Assembly (NCBI GenBank): GCA_902984215.1
Contig: CADWAF010001100.1
Span: 1 to 20,085 of the forward strand
DNA from: Willaertia magna
Taxonomy: Eukaryota; Heterolobosea; Eutetramitea; Acrasida; Naegleriidae
DNA length: 20,085 nucleotides
Direction of reading: 5' to 3'
Under the pieces are notes generated by a model. The model was given only the letters and a program-made list of their open reading frames with translations, made no database searches and was not told the origin of the DNA. Below are positions 1-10,299 of this stretch, one piece after another; the stretch's first letter is position 1; every line of letters starts with the position of its first letter. Position numbers and translations under genes: made by a program.

Positions 1-1
1 A

Positions 2-1663
2 CCATCTTCCGATCCATATCATCGTATGGATCCAGAATACTATTCATCAGATGAAGATAGTGCATTATATCAAGAATTAGAAAAGTATGGTATTACCACT
101 CATAAAATTTTCCATAATGCTCCAGTACCAGTATTATATGAACAAGCCTTGAAGAATGAAAAGGGTACATTAATAACAGATACTGGTGCATTAGTTGCTT
201 ACTCTGGTATTAAAACTGGTAGATCCCCAAAAGATAAGCGTGTTGTACAAGATGAACAAACAACAACAGATGGTGTTTGGTTTGGTCCAGTAAATATTCC
301 ATTAACTGAAGATTCATTTATGGTAAACCGTGAAAGAGCTGTTGACTATTTAAATACAAGAGAACAATTATATGTATTTGATGGTTATGCAGGATGGGAT
401 ACAAAATATAGAATTAAAATTAGAATTATTTCAACTAGAGCTTATCATGCTTTGTTTATGAGAAATATGTTAATTAGACCTACTCAGCAAGAGTTAATTG
501 ATTTTGGTGAACCTGATTATGTTATTTATAATGCAGGTGAATTCCCAGCTAATCGTTATACTAAGGGTATGACTTCATCTACAAGTATTTCATTAAACTT
601 TAAGAGAAGAGAAATGGTTATTTTAGGTTCTCAATATGCAGGTGAAATGAAAAAGGGTGTTTTTACTATTATGCATTATTTAATGCCAAAACAAGGTGTT
701 TTATCATTACATTCATCTTGTAATGAAGGTAAAGATGGTAGTGTTAGTTTATTCTTTGGTTTATCAGGTACTGGTAAGACTACTTTATCTGCAGATCCAA
801 ATCGTTATTTAATTGGTGATGATGAACATGTTTGGACTGAATCTGGTGTATTTAATATTGAAGGTGGTTGTTATGCAAAATGTATTGGTTTAACTAAGGA
901 AAAGGAACCTGAAATTTATGATGCTATTCGTTTTGGTGCTGTCTTGGAAAATGTTGTAATGGAAGAGGCAACTAGACAAGTTGAATATGAATCTGAAGAA
1001 ATTACTGAAAATACACGTGCTTGTTATCCATTAGATTATATTCCAAATGCAAAGATGCCTGCAGTTGCTAAACATCCAAATAATATTATTTTATTAACAT
1101 GTGATGCATTTGGCGTTTTACCACCTGTCAGTAAATTAACTATTCCACAAACAATGTATCATTTCATTGCTGGTTATACTGCTAAGGTTGCAGGTACTGA
1201 AGTAGGTGTTACTGAACCAACAGCAACATTCTCTGCATGTTTTGGTGAACCATTCTTAGTTTTCCACCCAACTAAATATGCTGAAATGTTAGCTGATAAA
1301 TTATCTAAACATGATTGTCAAGCTTGGTTAGTTAACACTGGATGGGTTGGTGGTAGCTCTGGATCTAAGGCAAAGGTTAGAGGAAAGAGATGTCCATTGA
1401 AATACACAAGAGCAATTATTGATGCAATTCATAGTGGTGAATTAAGACAACAAGAAACTGCTGAATTAGAAATCTTTGGTTTACATGTTCCAACTAAATG
1501 CTCTGGTGTACCTGATGAATTATTAATTCCAAAGAATTCTTGGACTGATAAGGCTGCATATGATGAAACATTAAAACAATTAGCTCAATTATTTAATAAG
1601 AACTTTAAAAATTATGAAGATAAGGCTTCAAAGGAAATTATTGGTGCTGGTCCAAAATTGTAA
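2..1663 (+). CDS. Phosphoenolpyruvate carboxykinase (ATP), 5' partial
   Basis: PEP carboxykinase converts oxaloacetate plus ATP to PEP, CO2 and ADP at the entry to gluconeogenesis. Counting from the Met at position 26 (545 residues), the order is as in the ATP-using family: RSPKDKR near 66-72, the P-loop GLSGTGKT at 245-252, the metal-binding kinase-2 motif IGDDEHVW at 263-270, and [14 protein letters not shown] near 335. The fold appears complete and no catalytic motif is missing. The frame stays open upstream of that Met to the window edge (residues PSSDPYHR), so the true start is probably outside the window and the first Met is only a fallback. No intron is seen. The last three residues are PKL, which resembles a relaxed peroxisomal targeting signal. 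Identification is firm; the compartment is inference. Confidence 0.96.
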   Translation, partial: PSSDPYHRMDPEYYSSDEDSALYQELEKYGITTHKIFHNAPVPVLYEQALKNEKGTLITDTGALVAYSGIKTGRSPKDKRVVQDEQTTTDGVWFGPVNIPLTEDSFMVNRERAVDYLNTREQLYVFDGYAGWDTKYRIKIRIISTRAYHALFMRNMLIRPTQQELIDFGEPDYVIYNAGEFPANRYTKGMTSSTSISLNFKRREMVILGSQYAGEMKKGVFTIMHYLMPKQGVLSLHSSCNEGKDGSVSLFFGLSGTGKTTLSADPNRYLIGDDEHVWTESGVFNIEGGCYAKCIGLTKEKEPEIYDAIRFGAVLENVVMEEATRQVEYESEEITENTRACYPLDYIPNAKMPAVAKHPNNIILLTCDAFGVLPPVSKLTIPQTMYHFIAGYTAKVAGTEVGVTEPTATFSACFGEPFLVFHPTKYAEMLADKLSKHDCQAWLVNTGWVGGSSGSKAKVRGKRCPLKYTRAIIDAIHSGELRQQETAELEIFGLHVPTKCSGVPDELLIPKNSWTDKAAYDETLKQLAQLFNKNFKNYEDKASKEIIGAGPKL

Positions 1664-2053
1664 ATTAACATTTTGTATAAATAATATTTTTTATAACATC
1701 CTAGTTCATCTTTTATCGCTTTATGGAAGGTTGAGCATATTACCTTTCTTTCAATGTTAATACTTTAAAATCTCGATCATAAGCAACATTTTAAAATTAA
1801 CAACATCTACACAGTGAATTTTTTTACAATATTCATTATTTTATGAATGATTTAAATTTTAATAGAATTAAAAGTGATGATTATATTCCAAGTGAATTAA
1901 ATAATTATCATTTGCAAGTGTGTGACATGGCAAACGGCCACTGCTTACTCCTTTTTTTTTACAATTTACTGTTGTTACATGAACGTTTCAAATATAGCTT
2001 AATAAGGACTATAAATTTTCACACAAACACCAAAATTCAAAATTCAAAAAAAA
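1664..2053. other. Spacer between PEPCK and the barstar-like gene
   Basis: This spacer presumably holds the PEPCK 3' UTR and the promoter of the next gene. A short imperfect inverted repeat (AAGGT / ACCTT) lies near 1727-1755. A reading frame opens at 1843 and its first 25 codons look compositionally coding, but it has no A-run before the ATG, and from about 1917 it crosses a more G+C-containing stretch with a T-run typical of promoters here. It then overlaps the barstar-like frame. I do not call it a gene. Confidence 0.5.
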
Positions 2054-2512
2054 ATGTCATCTTTAATTCAACAAATTACATCCAGTCAACAAGTGGATGA
2101 AATTATCTATTTAGAAAGAAATCAATTAGTAGAAATTGAAGAATTTTGTAATAAAAACGGTTTAAATTTAATTAACAATAACAACAATATTATCATTGTA
2201 AATGTCAGAGGAAAGAAATTAAATAATTCGCAAGATTTATTTGATTTATTTAATAAAGAATTACAATTTTCAGATTATTTTGGAAATAATTGGCATGCTT
2301 TATTAGATGCATTAAGTGATTATCCTTTACAAGCTAAAAATAGTAGACAACAAGTAAATACCATAATTGTAAATAATATTAATTTAATGGAAAGTAAAAT
2401 GAGATGGTATTTTGAAGCATTAAGAACAAGTAAACAAAGAAATAATGGATGTAGAATTTTAATTCTTGTTGCAAATGCAGATAAGGATGAAATTGAAAAA
2501 TATGTTAATTAA
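2054..2512 (+). CDS. Barstar-family (barnase-inhibitor fold) protein
   Basis: A single-exon gene for 152 residues, starting after a nine-A run. Residues about 46-152 match the barstar fold: a first beta strand (IIIVNVRG), a helix around DLFDLFNKEL, then the family hallmark YFGNNWHALLDAL at about 76-88, a second helical part and a hydrophobic strand (CRILILVA) near the C-terminus. In bacteria barstar blocks the RNase barnase with a loop and helix carrying two key aspartates. Here the first aligned position (Asp35) is His and the second (Asp39) is Asp, so classical barnase binding is doubtful. The N-terminal 45 residues are unlike bacterial barstar and may be a eukaryotic addition. No barnase-like RNase gene lies nearby. 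Codon use resembles neighbouring genes. Function is unknown: inhibiting some RNase or acting as a protein-binding module are both possible. Confidence 0.8.
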   Translation: MSSLIQQITSSQQVDEIIYLERNQLVEIEEFCNKNGLNLINNNNNIIIVNVRGKKLNNSQDLFDLFNKELQFSDYFGNNWHALLDALSDYPLQAKNSRQQVNTIIVNNINLMESKMRWYFEALRTSKQRNNGCRILILVANADKDEIEKYVN

Positions 2513-5223
2513 TAAAGGGAATTAGTGGTGTTGTTTAATATTTTGTAATATTGTCAATCACAATAATGTTGCTTTTAAAGAAAAACAATTCAAGGGGCTG
2601 TAACTCTACCATGTTTAAATAATTCTAAAACACATTGTATCTATTTAATATCTAATTCGATTTTTTCTCTCATTCTTCTACAAGAAAAGTTAAATCATGT
2701 TCATTGCAAAAATAATTTAAGCAAAACAATTTGTAAAAGTAATACTAGTTTTATTTCAAAACCTTTAGAATTTAACACTAATGTCACAGTTTTAATATAA
2801 AAGTGTTAGTATAAAATTATTTAAAATATATTTACAAATATTTTTTAATATTAATATTATAAAAAAAGATTTTTTGTTTATTAATATATTATTAATAGTT
2901 TAAATAAAAATAAAATAGAAAGTATTATATTTAAAAAAAATATTAAATTTTAAAAAAGAATATATATAAATTTTTTTTTAAAAATTTTTTTTGTATAATA
3001 TTTAAATTTAAAAATATATTACTTATTTTATATAATATTAATAGTTAAAATATATATAAATATAAAGTTAAAATTATAGAAAAAATAATAATAAAATATT
3101 TATAATATATAAACTAAATATAAAATTATTTATAATATTTAAAATTTTATAATTTTTTTTATTTTTAGTATAGTTTGAAATTTTTATTAATTTAATATTA
3201 TTTTTTATTATATATATATATTAAATCAATAAAATTTATTCTTATTTTTTATTTTTTTTAAAATCTGTTTTTATTTAAATATGAATTTTAAAATAATTTT
3301 ATAAAATTATATTATTAAAGTATAATTTATTAAAAAAAAATTATAATTAATTTTTAAAATTATTATTAAAATAAAAAAATAAAACATCAAAATTTCAAAG
3401 TCATTTAATTTTTTTAAATTATAATTTTTTATTGTATTAAATTTGAAAAAATTAATATAGTAATTATAAAATTTTTTATTTAATATAATAATTAATTATA
3501 AATTTATTTTTTTTAAATATTTTAATAATATTTAATATAAATAAATAAATAATAAAATAATTATTATATATTTTTTGAAGTAATTTTAAAATTTAAAATA
3601 AAATATAAAAAAATTATACAATAATAATAATTATTTATTATTTTATTTTATTATTATTATATAATAAATAACAAATTAAATAAAAAATAAATAAAATAAA
3701 ACAATATTTATTAATAAGTAATATTAAAAAAAGTTAAAAATATATTTAAATATTAAATATAAATATTTTATAATAAAATATATAAAAATTAGTTAAAATT
3801 ATTAGATTATTGTTTTAATATTGTTATAAAATAAATTTATAAATTTATTATTTATTTTTATAAATATAATTTCATAATTTAATAATATTAAATTATTTAT
3901 TATAATTTATTTTTTTGTAAATTTTTTTAATTTTTTTTATTAAATATTTAAAATAATTAATATTAAAATTATAATTTTATAAAAAATAATTTAAAATTAT
4001 TTATTTTTATAACATTATAAATTATAAAAATTAAAATTTATAATATATTATGATTAATCTAAATTTAACTATAAAAATAATTAAATATTGTTTTAATTAT
4101 AAAATTTTATTTAATAACATCTTTTTTATTCAAATTTTTAATCAATTAATAAAATAAAGTTTTTTATTATTTATTTTTAAATTTAAACTTTTTAATAAAA
4201 TTTTTTAATTATAAATAAAAATTATTTTTAATTTTTTTTAATTTAATATTATTTTTATGATAAATATTATTTTTTTATAACTTAATTCATTTATAATTAA
4301 TAAAAAATAAATTAATACTAATAATTAAGTATATTTAATAGTTTTATAATAATATATAAAATTATATATATTTTTCTTTTTTTTATATATAAAAATAAAA
4401 CAAAAAAATATAAAATTATAATGTTTTTACTAATATTTTATTTAATAAAAAATTAATAAAAACAATATAATATTATATTATTGTTTAAATAAAAAATATT
4501 TTTTTTTAAAAATTTAATATCAAATATTTTATTTTATTTAGATATATAATATTTTATTTATTATCTAATCTCACAATATACTTTAATTTTTTTCTTAAAA
4601 TTTTTTTTATTTATTTATTTATTCTATAATTTTAATAAAGAATTACTTAAAAATTGCTTATTAAAAATGTTTTTTAATTAAATTAATTGTAAAAAAGTAT
4701 TTTTAATAATAATAAAAAAAATCACATTAAATAAAATACTAATTATATATACAAAAAAAAATTATAATATTATAAAATCTTTCATCTCAATATTAATTAA
4801 TCTTATTTATATCCTAATCTAAAAAAAACAAATCATATAAATAAAAAGAAATTAAAAAAAATTTAAGAAATTATTTAAAAAAAATAACTAATAAAACTTT
4901 AAAAAATTAATCTTTAAAAAAAAAATCAAAAAAATCTATATAATTAATCTTTAAAACAAAAAATCAAAAATAATTTATATAAAATAATTTATTATTTTGA
5001 ATTTTATTTTGTTATTATTATGAGTAACTTTAGTGTGGTGAATATTGATTTTTAAAAAGATTTTAATTTAATTGTGTCATTTTTTTAAAAATTAAATTCT
5101 ATTAATTTTATTCCATGCACTTGACAATTTTGAAGTTCCTTTAAAGTTTTAGTGAAGTTCTTTGAATATTTCAACTCCCAAGCCTTCCACCGATTAATAA
5201 AAACCTTAATCTTTAATTACAAA
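2513..5223. other. Gene-free A/T desert
   Basis: About 2.7 kb without a supportable gene on either strand. Positions 2513-2810 are still of mixed composition and probably include the 3' UTR of the barstar-like gene. From about 2820 to 5010 the sequence is almost only A and T; positions 3481-3540, for example, contain no G or C at all. Both strands have A and T runs and TA dinucleotide stretches. No long tandem array is seen apart from a two-unit repeat near 4907-4982. From about 5010 G and C return gradually. It could be a plain intergenic spacer, a decayed insertion, a replication or centromere-type element, or an assembly join. Confidence 0.85.
4907..4982. repeat. Imperfect tandem pair of about 38 nt at the right end of the A/T desert
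   Basis: Two adjacent units both begin TTAATCTTTAAAA, pass through an A-run and ATCAAAAA, and end in TATATAA. They occupy about 4907-4943 and 4944-4982. Similarity is clear, but in such low-complexity sequence it could arise by slippage. Confidence 0.5.
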
Positions 5224-5362
5224 GTAGTAGAGAATAAGTTTTAAAGTTTTAAAGTTTTAAAGTTTTAAAGTTTATTCATCACAGACTATTTTCTGAGGTC
5301 AATTGCCTTAGAATTGTGTCTGCTTCTTTTTACTCCCGAACGGAGTGTGTAGTAGAGAATAA
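5224..5362 (+). repeat. 14-nt direct repeat pair GTAGTAGAGAATAA
   Basis: The 14-mer occurs exactly at 5224-5237 and 5349-5362, 125 nt apart. The first copy is followed by an octamer array and the second runs directly into AAAATG at 5366. The segment between them is richer in G+C than its surroundings and contains a small inverted repeat, ACTCC-cgaac-GGAGT, at about 5331-5346. Confidence 0.7.
5238..5274 (+). repeat. Octamer tandem array (GTTTTAAA), about 4.6 copies
   Basis: Four perfect copies of GTTTTAAA at 5238-5269 are followed by a partial fifth. It is a simple microsatellite between the A/T desert and the nucleoporin fragment. Confidence 0.85.
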
Positions 5363-5409
5363 AAAATGCCTTTAAGCCTTAGGAATAAGCTTAAATCTCA
5401 AGATAATAA

Positions 5410-5706
5410 CCAACTACTGGAGGATTTGGATCAGGCAGCTTTGGTTCTTTCTCAGGATCTACTAATACTACACAAACAGGTGGTCTTGCTTTTGGTCAAT
5501 CAGGTTTTGGTCAAACTAATAATCCAAATCCACAAACCACCAATGCCCCTCCTTCTATTGGAGGTTTCAGTTCATTTAGTGGTATGGGAGCAAATAATAA
5601 TCCTAATCAACAATCAACAAATCAAAGCCCATTTGCCAGTGTTTCAGGTGGCAATTTCCTTGGTGGTTTTGGTTCTTTCAATACGCCTCAGCAACCATTT
5701 AATTAA
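5410..5706 (+). pseudogene. FG-repeat nucleoporin C-terminal fragment
   Basis: The frame starting at 5410 reads 98 residues rich in Gly, Phe, Ser, Asn and Gln, with repeated FG, GFGS and AFGQSGFG units, and ends NTPQQPFN then TAA. This is the FG-repeat composition of nuclear-pore proteins that bind transport receptors, like the C-terminal tail of Nup214/Nup98-type proteins. Two TAA codons lie directly before it (5404-5409) and more stops precede them. The ATG at 5366, which has a good A-rich leader, is in another frame and encodes an unconvincing Leu-rich peptide. It is either a truncated, frameshifted remnant or a last exon whose acceptor (for example the AG before 5423) and upstream exons I cannot recognise. 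Which nucleoporin it came from is not resolved. It converges on the Rab6 gene, with 27 nt between the stops. Confidence 0.6.
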
Positions 5707-5733
5707 TTACAATAATTTAAATAAACATATTTA

Positions 5734-6660
<927 letters not shown>

Positions 6661-7005
6661 TTTTAATTATAAAAAATTTTGTTGTGACTTGGAAGCTTTT
6701 TTTCTTGTTGCCTTCCAAAAGCTGACGTGTGTGAAACGTTTGGTGTTTGTTTGGTTTGTCCATAAAATCATTATTGATTGCAATTACAGATTAGAGGAAG
6801 GGGTTCACTTCTTTTTATTTTAAGATTTTGGATCGTTTTTAAAATTGTTTGTTGTAAAGTTATTTCTATAAAGAAAAAAATTAAAATTAAAAAAAAATGT
6901 GACAACAAAAAAGTAAATTTCTTATTTTTAAAACTTTATAATTAAATATTAAAAAAATCCAAGGTTTGGTCAATTTTCTGTGTTGAATGAATACAATTTA
7001 AAAAA
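6661..7005. promoter_or_regulatory. Divergent promoter region, Rab6 / membrane protein
   Basis: These 345 nt separate two divergent start codons and must hold both promoters. The Rab6 side is relatively G-rich on the plus strand; the other side carries A-runs, including AAAAAAATG-type leaders. A plus-strand frame at 6632-6823 overlaps Rab6 exon 1 and its leader and is not thought real. I recognise no known binding site. Confidence 0.5.
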
Positions 7006-8881
7006 ATGTTTTCAGTTTCTAATCTAGAAGCGTCTGACGTTAATTTTTCCCCAACATTCCCGAATGAAAGTATTCCTAGAAATAAAACATTAAGTGAAGT
7101 TTTTTCTTTTAATGAATTTATTTCTCAAAATAAAGAAATTTCATTTGATTTTTTAAATTTACCAAAAGATGAAGAGAAAATTTGGCAATTATTATTTTCA
7201 ATATTTGGTATTATAAAAGGATATTTATATGGTATTTATTATTTAAAGATTAAAAGAAAAGTATTAGGTGGAGTTATAGCTTATTCTTTAAATGGAATTG
7301 TTTTAAATCCTATAGGATTTATACTTTATTATAGAAAGAAAATAATAAATAAACATTGTATCATATATTCATTAATTGGAGTGGAGAAACAGTATAGGTA
7401 GGTATATTGTAAAAATTGTTTTAAATAATAATTGTTGTTGGTTGACTAAAGGGATAAGTAAGTTGTAACACGTTCTTTAGAGTACGATAAAATAATACAA
7501 TTATAGAGGATGTGCACATGCATTAATTAATTATTTACGAGTACATCACAAAACAATTGAAAATCAAGAAAATCAACCAAATATTGATTTTCATTTCATC
7601 AAGTCAATCAATGGATACGATGGCATCATTTGGTCATTAGCTAGTTATGCAGATTTTGAATTATTTACATTTGTTGAACAATGTAAAGTATTTAGATTTA
7701 CTACCCCTCTATTTATGTTATATAATTTTTGGTTTAGACCATTGCCTGGATATTTTATGTTAACCAGATTTGTAAACCCAACCGTAGTGTATCAAAATAT
7801 AACAGATGGAAATGTGATATCAGAGGAGGTTTTCTCTCCAACAACAGGCACAGTTGAACCTCAACTATCAATGGTTTCAGTTGAAGAACAAGCCACAATT
7901 CCATCTTCTGCCCCTTCTTCTACTGAGCCAAAAGAAAGAAATATTAAGGGATTTGGTAAAGTTATTAAGGAAAAGTTTCTCAAAAGGTTTTCTAAACAAT
8001 CTACAGTTAATACTATAGAGGAAGGCCAACATCAACTGTTGAAACAACACTTTTATAATGAGAAAGATAATGAGCTTTCGTTTGGACTTTTTTCCTTTGT
8101 TATCAATATATTGATATTGTTAATTTTCTTGATTTTTGGTAGAGTGATTTATATTGAATTGATTTATGAATACTTTCCTTATAATTCCTCTGACAAAGAT
8201 TATCTACCAATCATATTAACCAATTTTAAAGAATCATTATTTAGTACTTTAGCTTCAAACTCAACCGATTCACATACCCCACATGAGGCTCGAGAGCCAG
8301 GACTTCGTATAGAGGAAGAAATATTGAACGATATTTTACGTTGTGTTGCTTATCTATTAATATTTTCATGTGGAAGATATATTGCAGTCAATTTACTAAG
8401 CTATGGTTTTGCTAAAGTATGGTGTGGCTTTAGAACCTATGACAATTATTTCTTTATAGTTTGTCTGTTGACACTTGCTAGTGGAAGTCCATTCTTTATC
8501 CCATTACATGGTGGATTCTACTTTTTGGAAAAGGATTTCGAATATCGTTCAAAACGTGGAAAGAAACTAGCGGCTTTTGTTCTTCTTCCAATCGTTTTTT
8601 TAAATTTAGTACTTCTTTTCATTGTTACTTTGAGTTGTTTAATATTTAGATTCCAAGGTTATGTGAATTTTGAGGAAACCTTAGAAGACAATTGGTTTCA
8701 TTGGTTTTATTGGTTAGGTTTTTTCTCTCTGTGCTATGGATTTCATGACTGCTTAATGTTTTTTACACCAAGCATAGCTTATTTAATAAGAAGATATAAT
8801 TGGGGTATAGCTATTTGTAATGCCTTTTTGTATGTAATATTGACTGTAGGATATTTTGTTGCACTACAGAGATGGATTTAA
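7006..8881 (+). CDS. Polytopic membrane protein of unknown family, two exons
   Basis: Exon 1 is 7006-7397. A GT-AG intron of 109 nt (7398-7506) ends in TTATAG, and exon 2 is 7507-8881. The split AGA codon keeps the frame, giving 588 residues. Upstream of the internal Met at 7715, exon 2 reads about 70 good codons (GCAHALINYL and onward), which supports the join. Residues 1-55 are polar, 59-108 hold two moderately hydrophobic stretches (the second has a Gly/Asn-rich NGIVLNPIGFILYY end), and 109-310 are soluble with a Ser/Thr/Pro/Lys-rich linker. Six likely TM segments follow at about 324-349, 407-429, 444-462, 484-512, 527-558 and 563-584. I do not recognise the family and propose no function. 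The gene tail overlaps the cyclophilin on the opposite strand by 18 nt. Confidence 0.82.
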
Positions 8882-9617
8882 GTTATTATTTGTTTCATCA
8901 TTAGATATTGGATTGTACAGTAGATGAATTTCTTCATCTGTTAGTTGACCACTATTTGAAATGGAAACTATTTGTTTGGGTTTACCACAATGTGAACCAA
9001 CTCTAGAAATTAATTCCAGTATATCAAATCCAAACTTTACTTTGCCAAATACTTGGTTTGTTTCATCTAACCATGGGCATTGACACAGAGTAATTGCAAA
9101 TTGGCTAGTATTAGTGTTTTCTCCATAATTAGGACAAGTTAACACAAACGGTTCATGTTTATATTCAAAACTTTCATCATCAAATGTTTTACCATGAATT
9201 GAATACCCAGAAGTACCATCCCCATTTAAAATATCTCCACCCTTCAACATTTAAGATAAAGAAAAACAAAGGTTGCTTACCTACCTGTATAATGAAATTA
9301 GGAATTATTCTATGAATTTTAGTTTCCTTATAATGTAAATTGATAGTAATATTATTTAGTTCCTTAATGGGTTTAGATTTACCTTTTTCTCCAGTACATA
9401 AACATTTAAAATTTAAACAAGTTTTAGGTAATTTATCATCCATTAATTCAAATATTATTTTCCCCTTTATTTCTTCATTGATTGAAATTTCAAAGTATAC
9501 ATGAGTATTATATTTTGGAGAAAGAACCACCGATTGACCTTTCTTTCCACTTGAAACCTTAGTATTACTTGGAGATCTTCCACTTTGACTACTTCCACTC
9601 TTCCTTGGTGTAGACAT
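8864..9617 (-). CDS. Divergent cyclophilin (PPIase-like), two exons
   Basis: Cyclophilins catalyse cis-trans isomerisation of peptidyl-prolyl bonds. Exon 1 is 9617-9285, exon 2 is 9241-8864, and the 43-nt GT-AG intron is in phase 0, giving 236 residues. An N-terminal extension of about 35 residues is basic and Ser-rich. The domain shows CTGEKG, HRIIPNFIIQGGDILNGDG, NTNTSQF and FGKV, and ends with SNSGQL. Compared with human cyclophilin A, the Arg55, Phe60, Gln63, Trp121 and Leu122 equivalents are kept (R103, F108, Q111, W168, L169). Met61 is Ile, Phe113 is Ala (A160) and His126 is Asn (N173). The loop after CTGEKG is longer, as in larger cyclophilins. Catalysis may be weak and cyclosporin binding altered; that is inference. 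Confidence 0.93.
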
Positions 9618-9619
9618 TT

Positions 9620-9627
9620 TTTGGCGC
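9620..9627 (+). promoter_or_regulatory. E2F-type site TTTGGCGC before the cyclophilin
   Basis: An exact match to the E2F/DP consensus TTTSSCGC lies 2 nt upstream of the cyclophilin ATG, in its leader. G+C clusters are scarce in non-coding DNA here, so it stands out. Whether it is bound is unknown. Confidence 0.4.
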
Positions 9628-9889
9628 TAAAACTTTTAAGCCTGTAAATGAATGTAAAGCTTAAAGACACAGTGTTGAACCATTGTTTGTGTTATCACCC
9701 TAAGACGAAGAGATTTAAGGTTGCTTCTAGATATGGAAGATCACTAGAAAAGAAAATAATCTATTTTCGAGATTTGAACATATTGATTCAACACGAATAA
9801 GGTAATTTTCTTATTGGTAAAGTAGGCAAAAGTGAAATAAAAGAATTGGTTTTTTGTGTGATAAACGCAATTCAGAGAAGAAAAAAACA

Positions 9890-10066
9890 ATGAATTTTTA
9901 TCAAGCAAATAAGAAACCAATTTGGTATGGTTTAATTGGAAGTGCATTAGCTTACACTGGCTATAAATATTACAAAAAGCCAATGCCAACAAACACCCCA
10001 ATTACTAGAATGAATGTCACAACTACTGACAAGGAAACCGCTAGAAACGTAACCAAACCCCACTAA
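9890..10066 (+). CDS. 58-residue single-TM micro-protein
   Basis: A short intronless frame whose first ATG (9890) follows an A-rich leader. The product starts MNFYQANKKPIWYGLIGSAL. Residues about 10-25 form one hydrophobic segment with small residues (GLIGSALAYTG), followed by YKYYKKP and a polar Thr/Asn/Lys tail. This is the shape of small membrane-anchored subunits of organelle or ER complexes, but no named family is recognised. An AATAAA at 10103-10108 lies 37 nt after the stop and would suit polyadenylation. The frame can be extended upstream only from a non-ATG codon, so 9890 is chosen. Codon use matches neighbouring genes. Confidence 0.65.
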   Translation: MNFYQANKKPIWYGLIGSALAYTGYKYYKKPMPTNTPITRMNVTTTDKETARNVTKPH

Positions 10067-10198
10067 ACAAACCTACTCTTGTGTATCATTTAGTTTTTTG
10101 TAAATAAAATTTCTTTTTTAATATCTTTGTATATCTTAACTAACCACCCTTATTATCGAAGCGTCGTCAAATAATTTTTCTCTCGTTACTGCAATCCC

Positions 10199-10220
10199 TT
10201 GGAATTTCCTAGCATTCCAA
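10199..10220. promoter_or_regulatory. Inverted repeat TTGGAAT-8-ATTCCAA upstream of the 7-TM gene
   Basis: Perfect 7-nt arms at 10199-10205 and 10214-10220 flank an 8-nt spacer, about 80 nt before the next ATG. It could be a dimeric factor's site or chance. I know no matching named element. Confidence 0.35.
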
Positions 10221-10299
10221 ATGAAATTAACTTTACAAATCAGCATATTGCTTGCTGAGGCTGACAATTCGGAGTGTGACCCAATTAACTTTATAAAAA

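Noticed and set aside
1843..2100. 85-codon plus-strand frame before the barstar-like gene
   Set aside because: Only the first 25 codons look coding; it crosses a T-run and promoter-like DNA, overlaps the barstar-like start in another frame, and lacks the usual A-rich leader.
2820..5010. CRISPR-like or satellite array in the A/T desert
   Set aside because: No regularly spaced repeats are visible; similarities are what low complexity alone would give, apart from the two-unit repeat at 4907-4982.
9467..10001. Minus-strand frames at 9467-9670 and 9744-10001
   Set aside because: The first is another frame of cyclophilin exon 1; the second lies antisense to the micro-protein and reads promoter DNA.
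10201..10209. GGAATTTCC as a heat-shock or STAT-type site
   Set aside because: The GAA/TTC spacing is wrong for a heat-shock element and there is no supporting second unit at the right distance.
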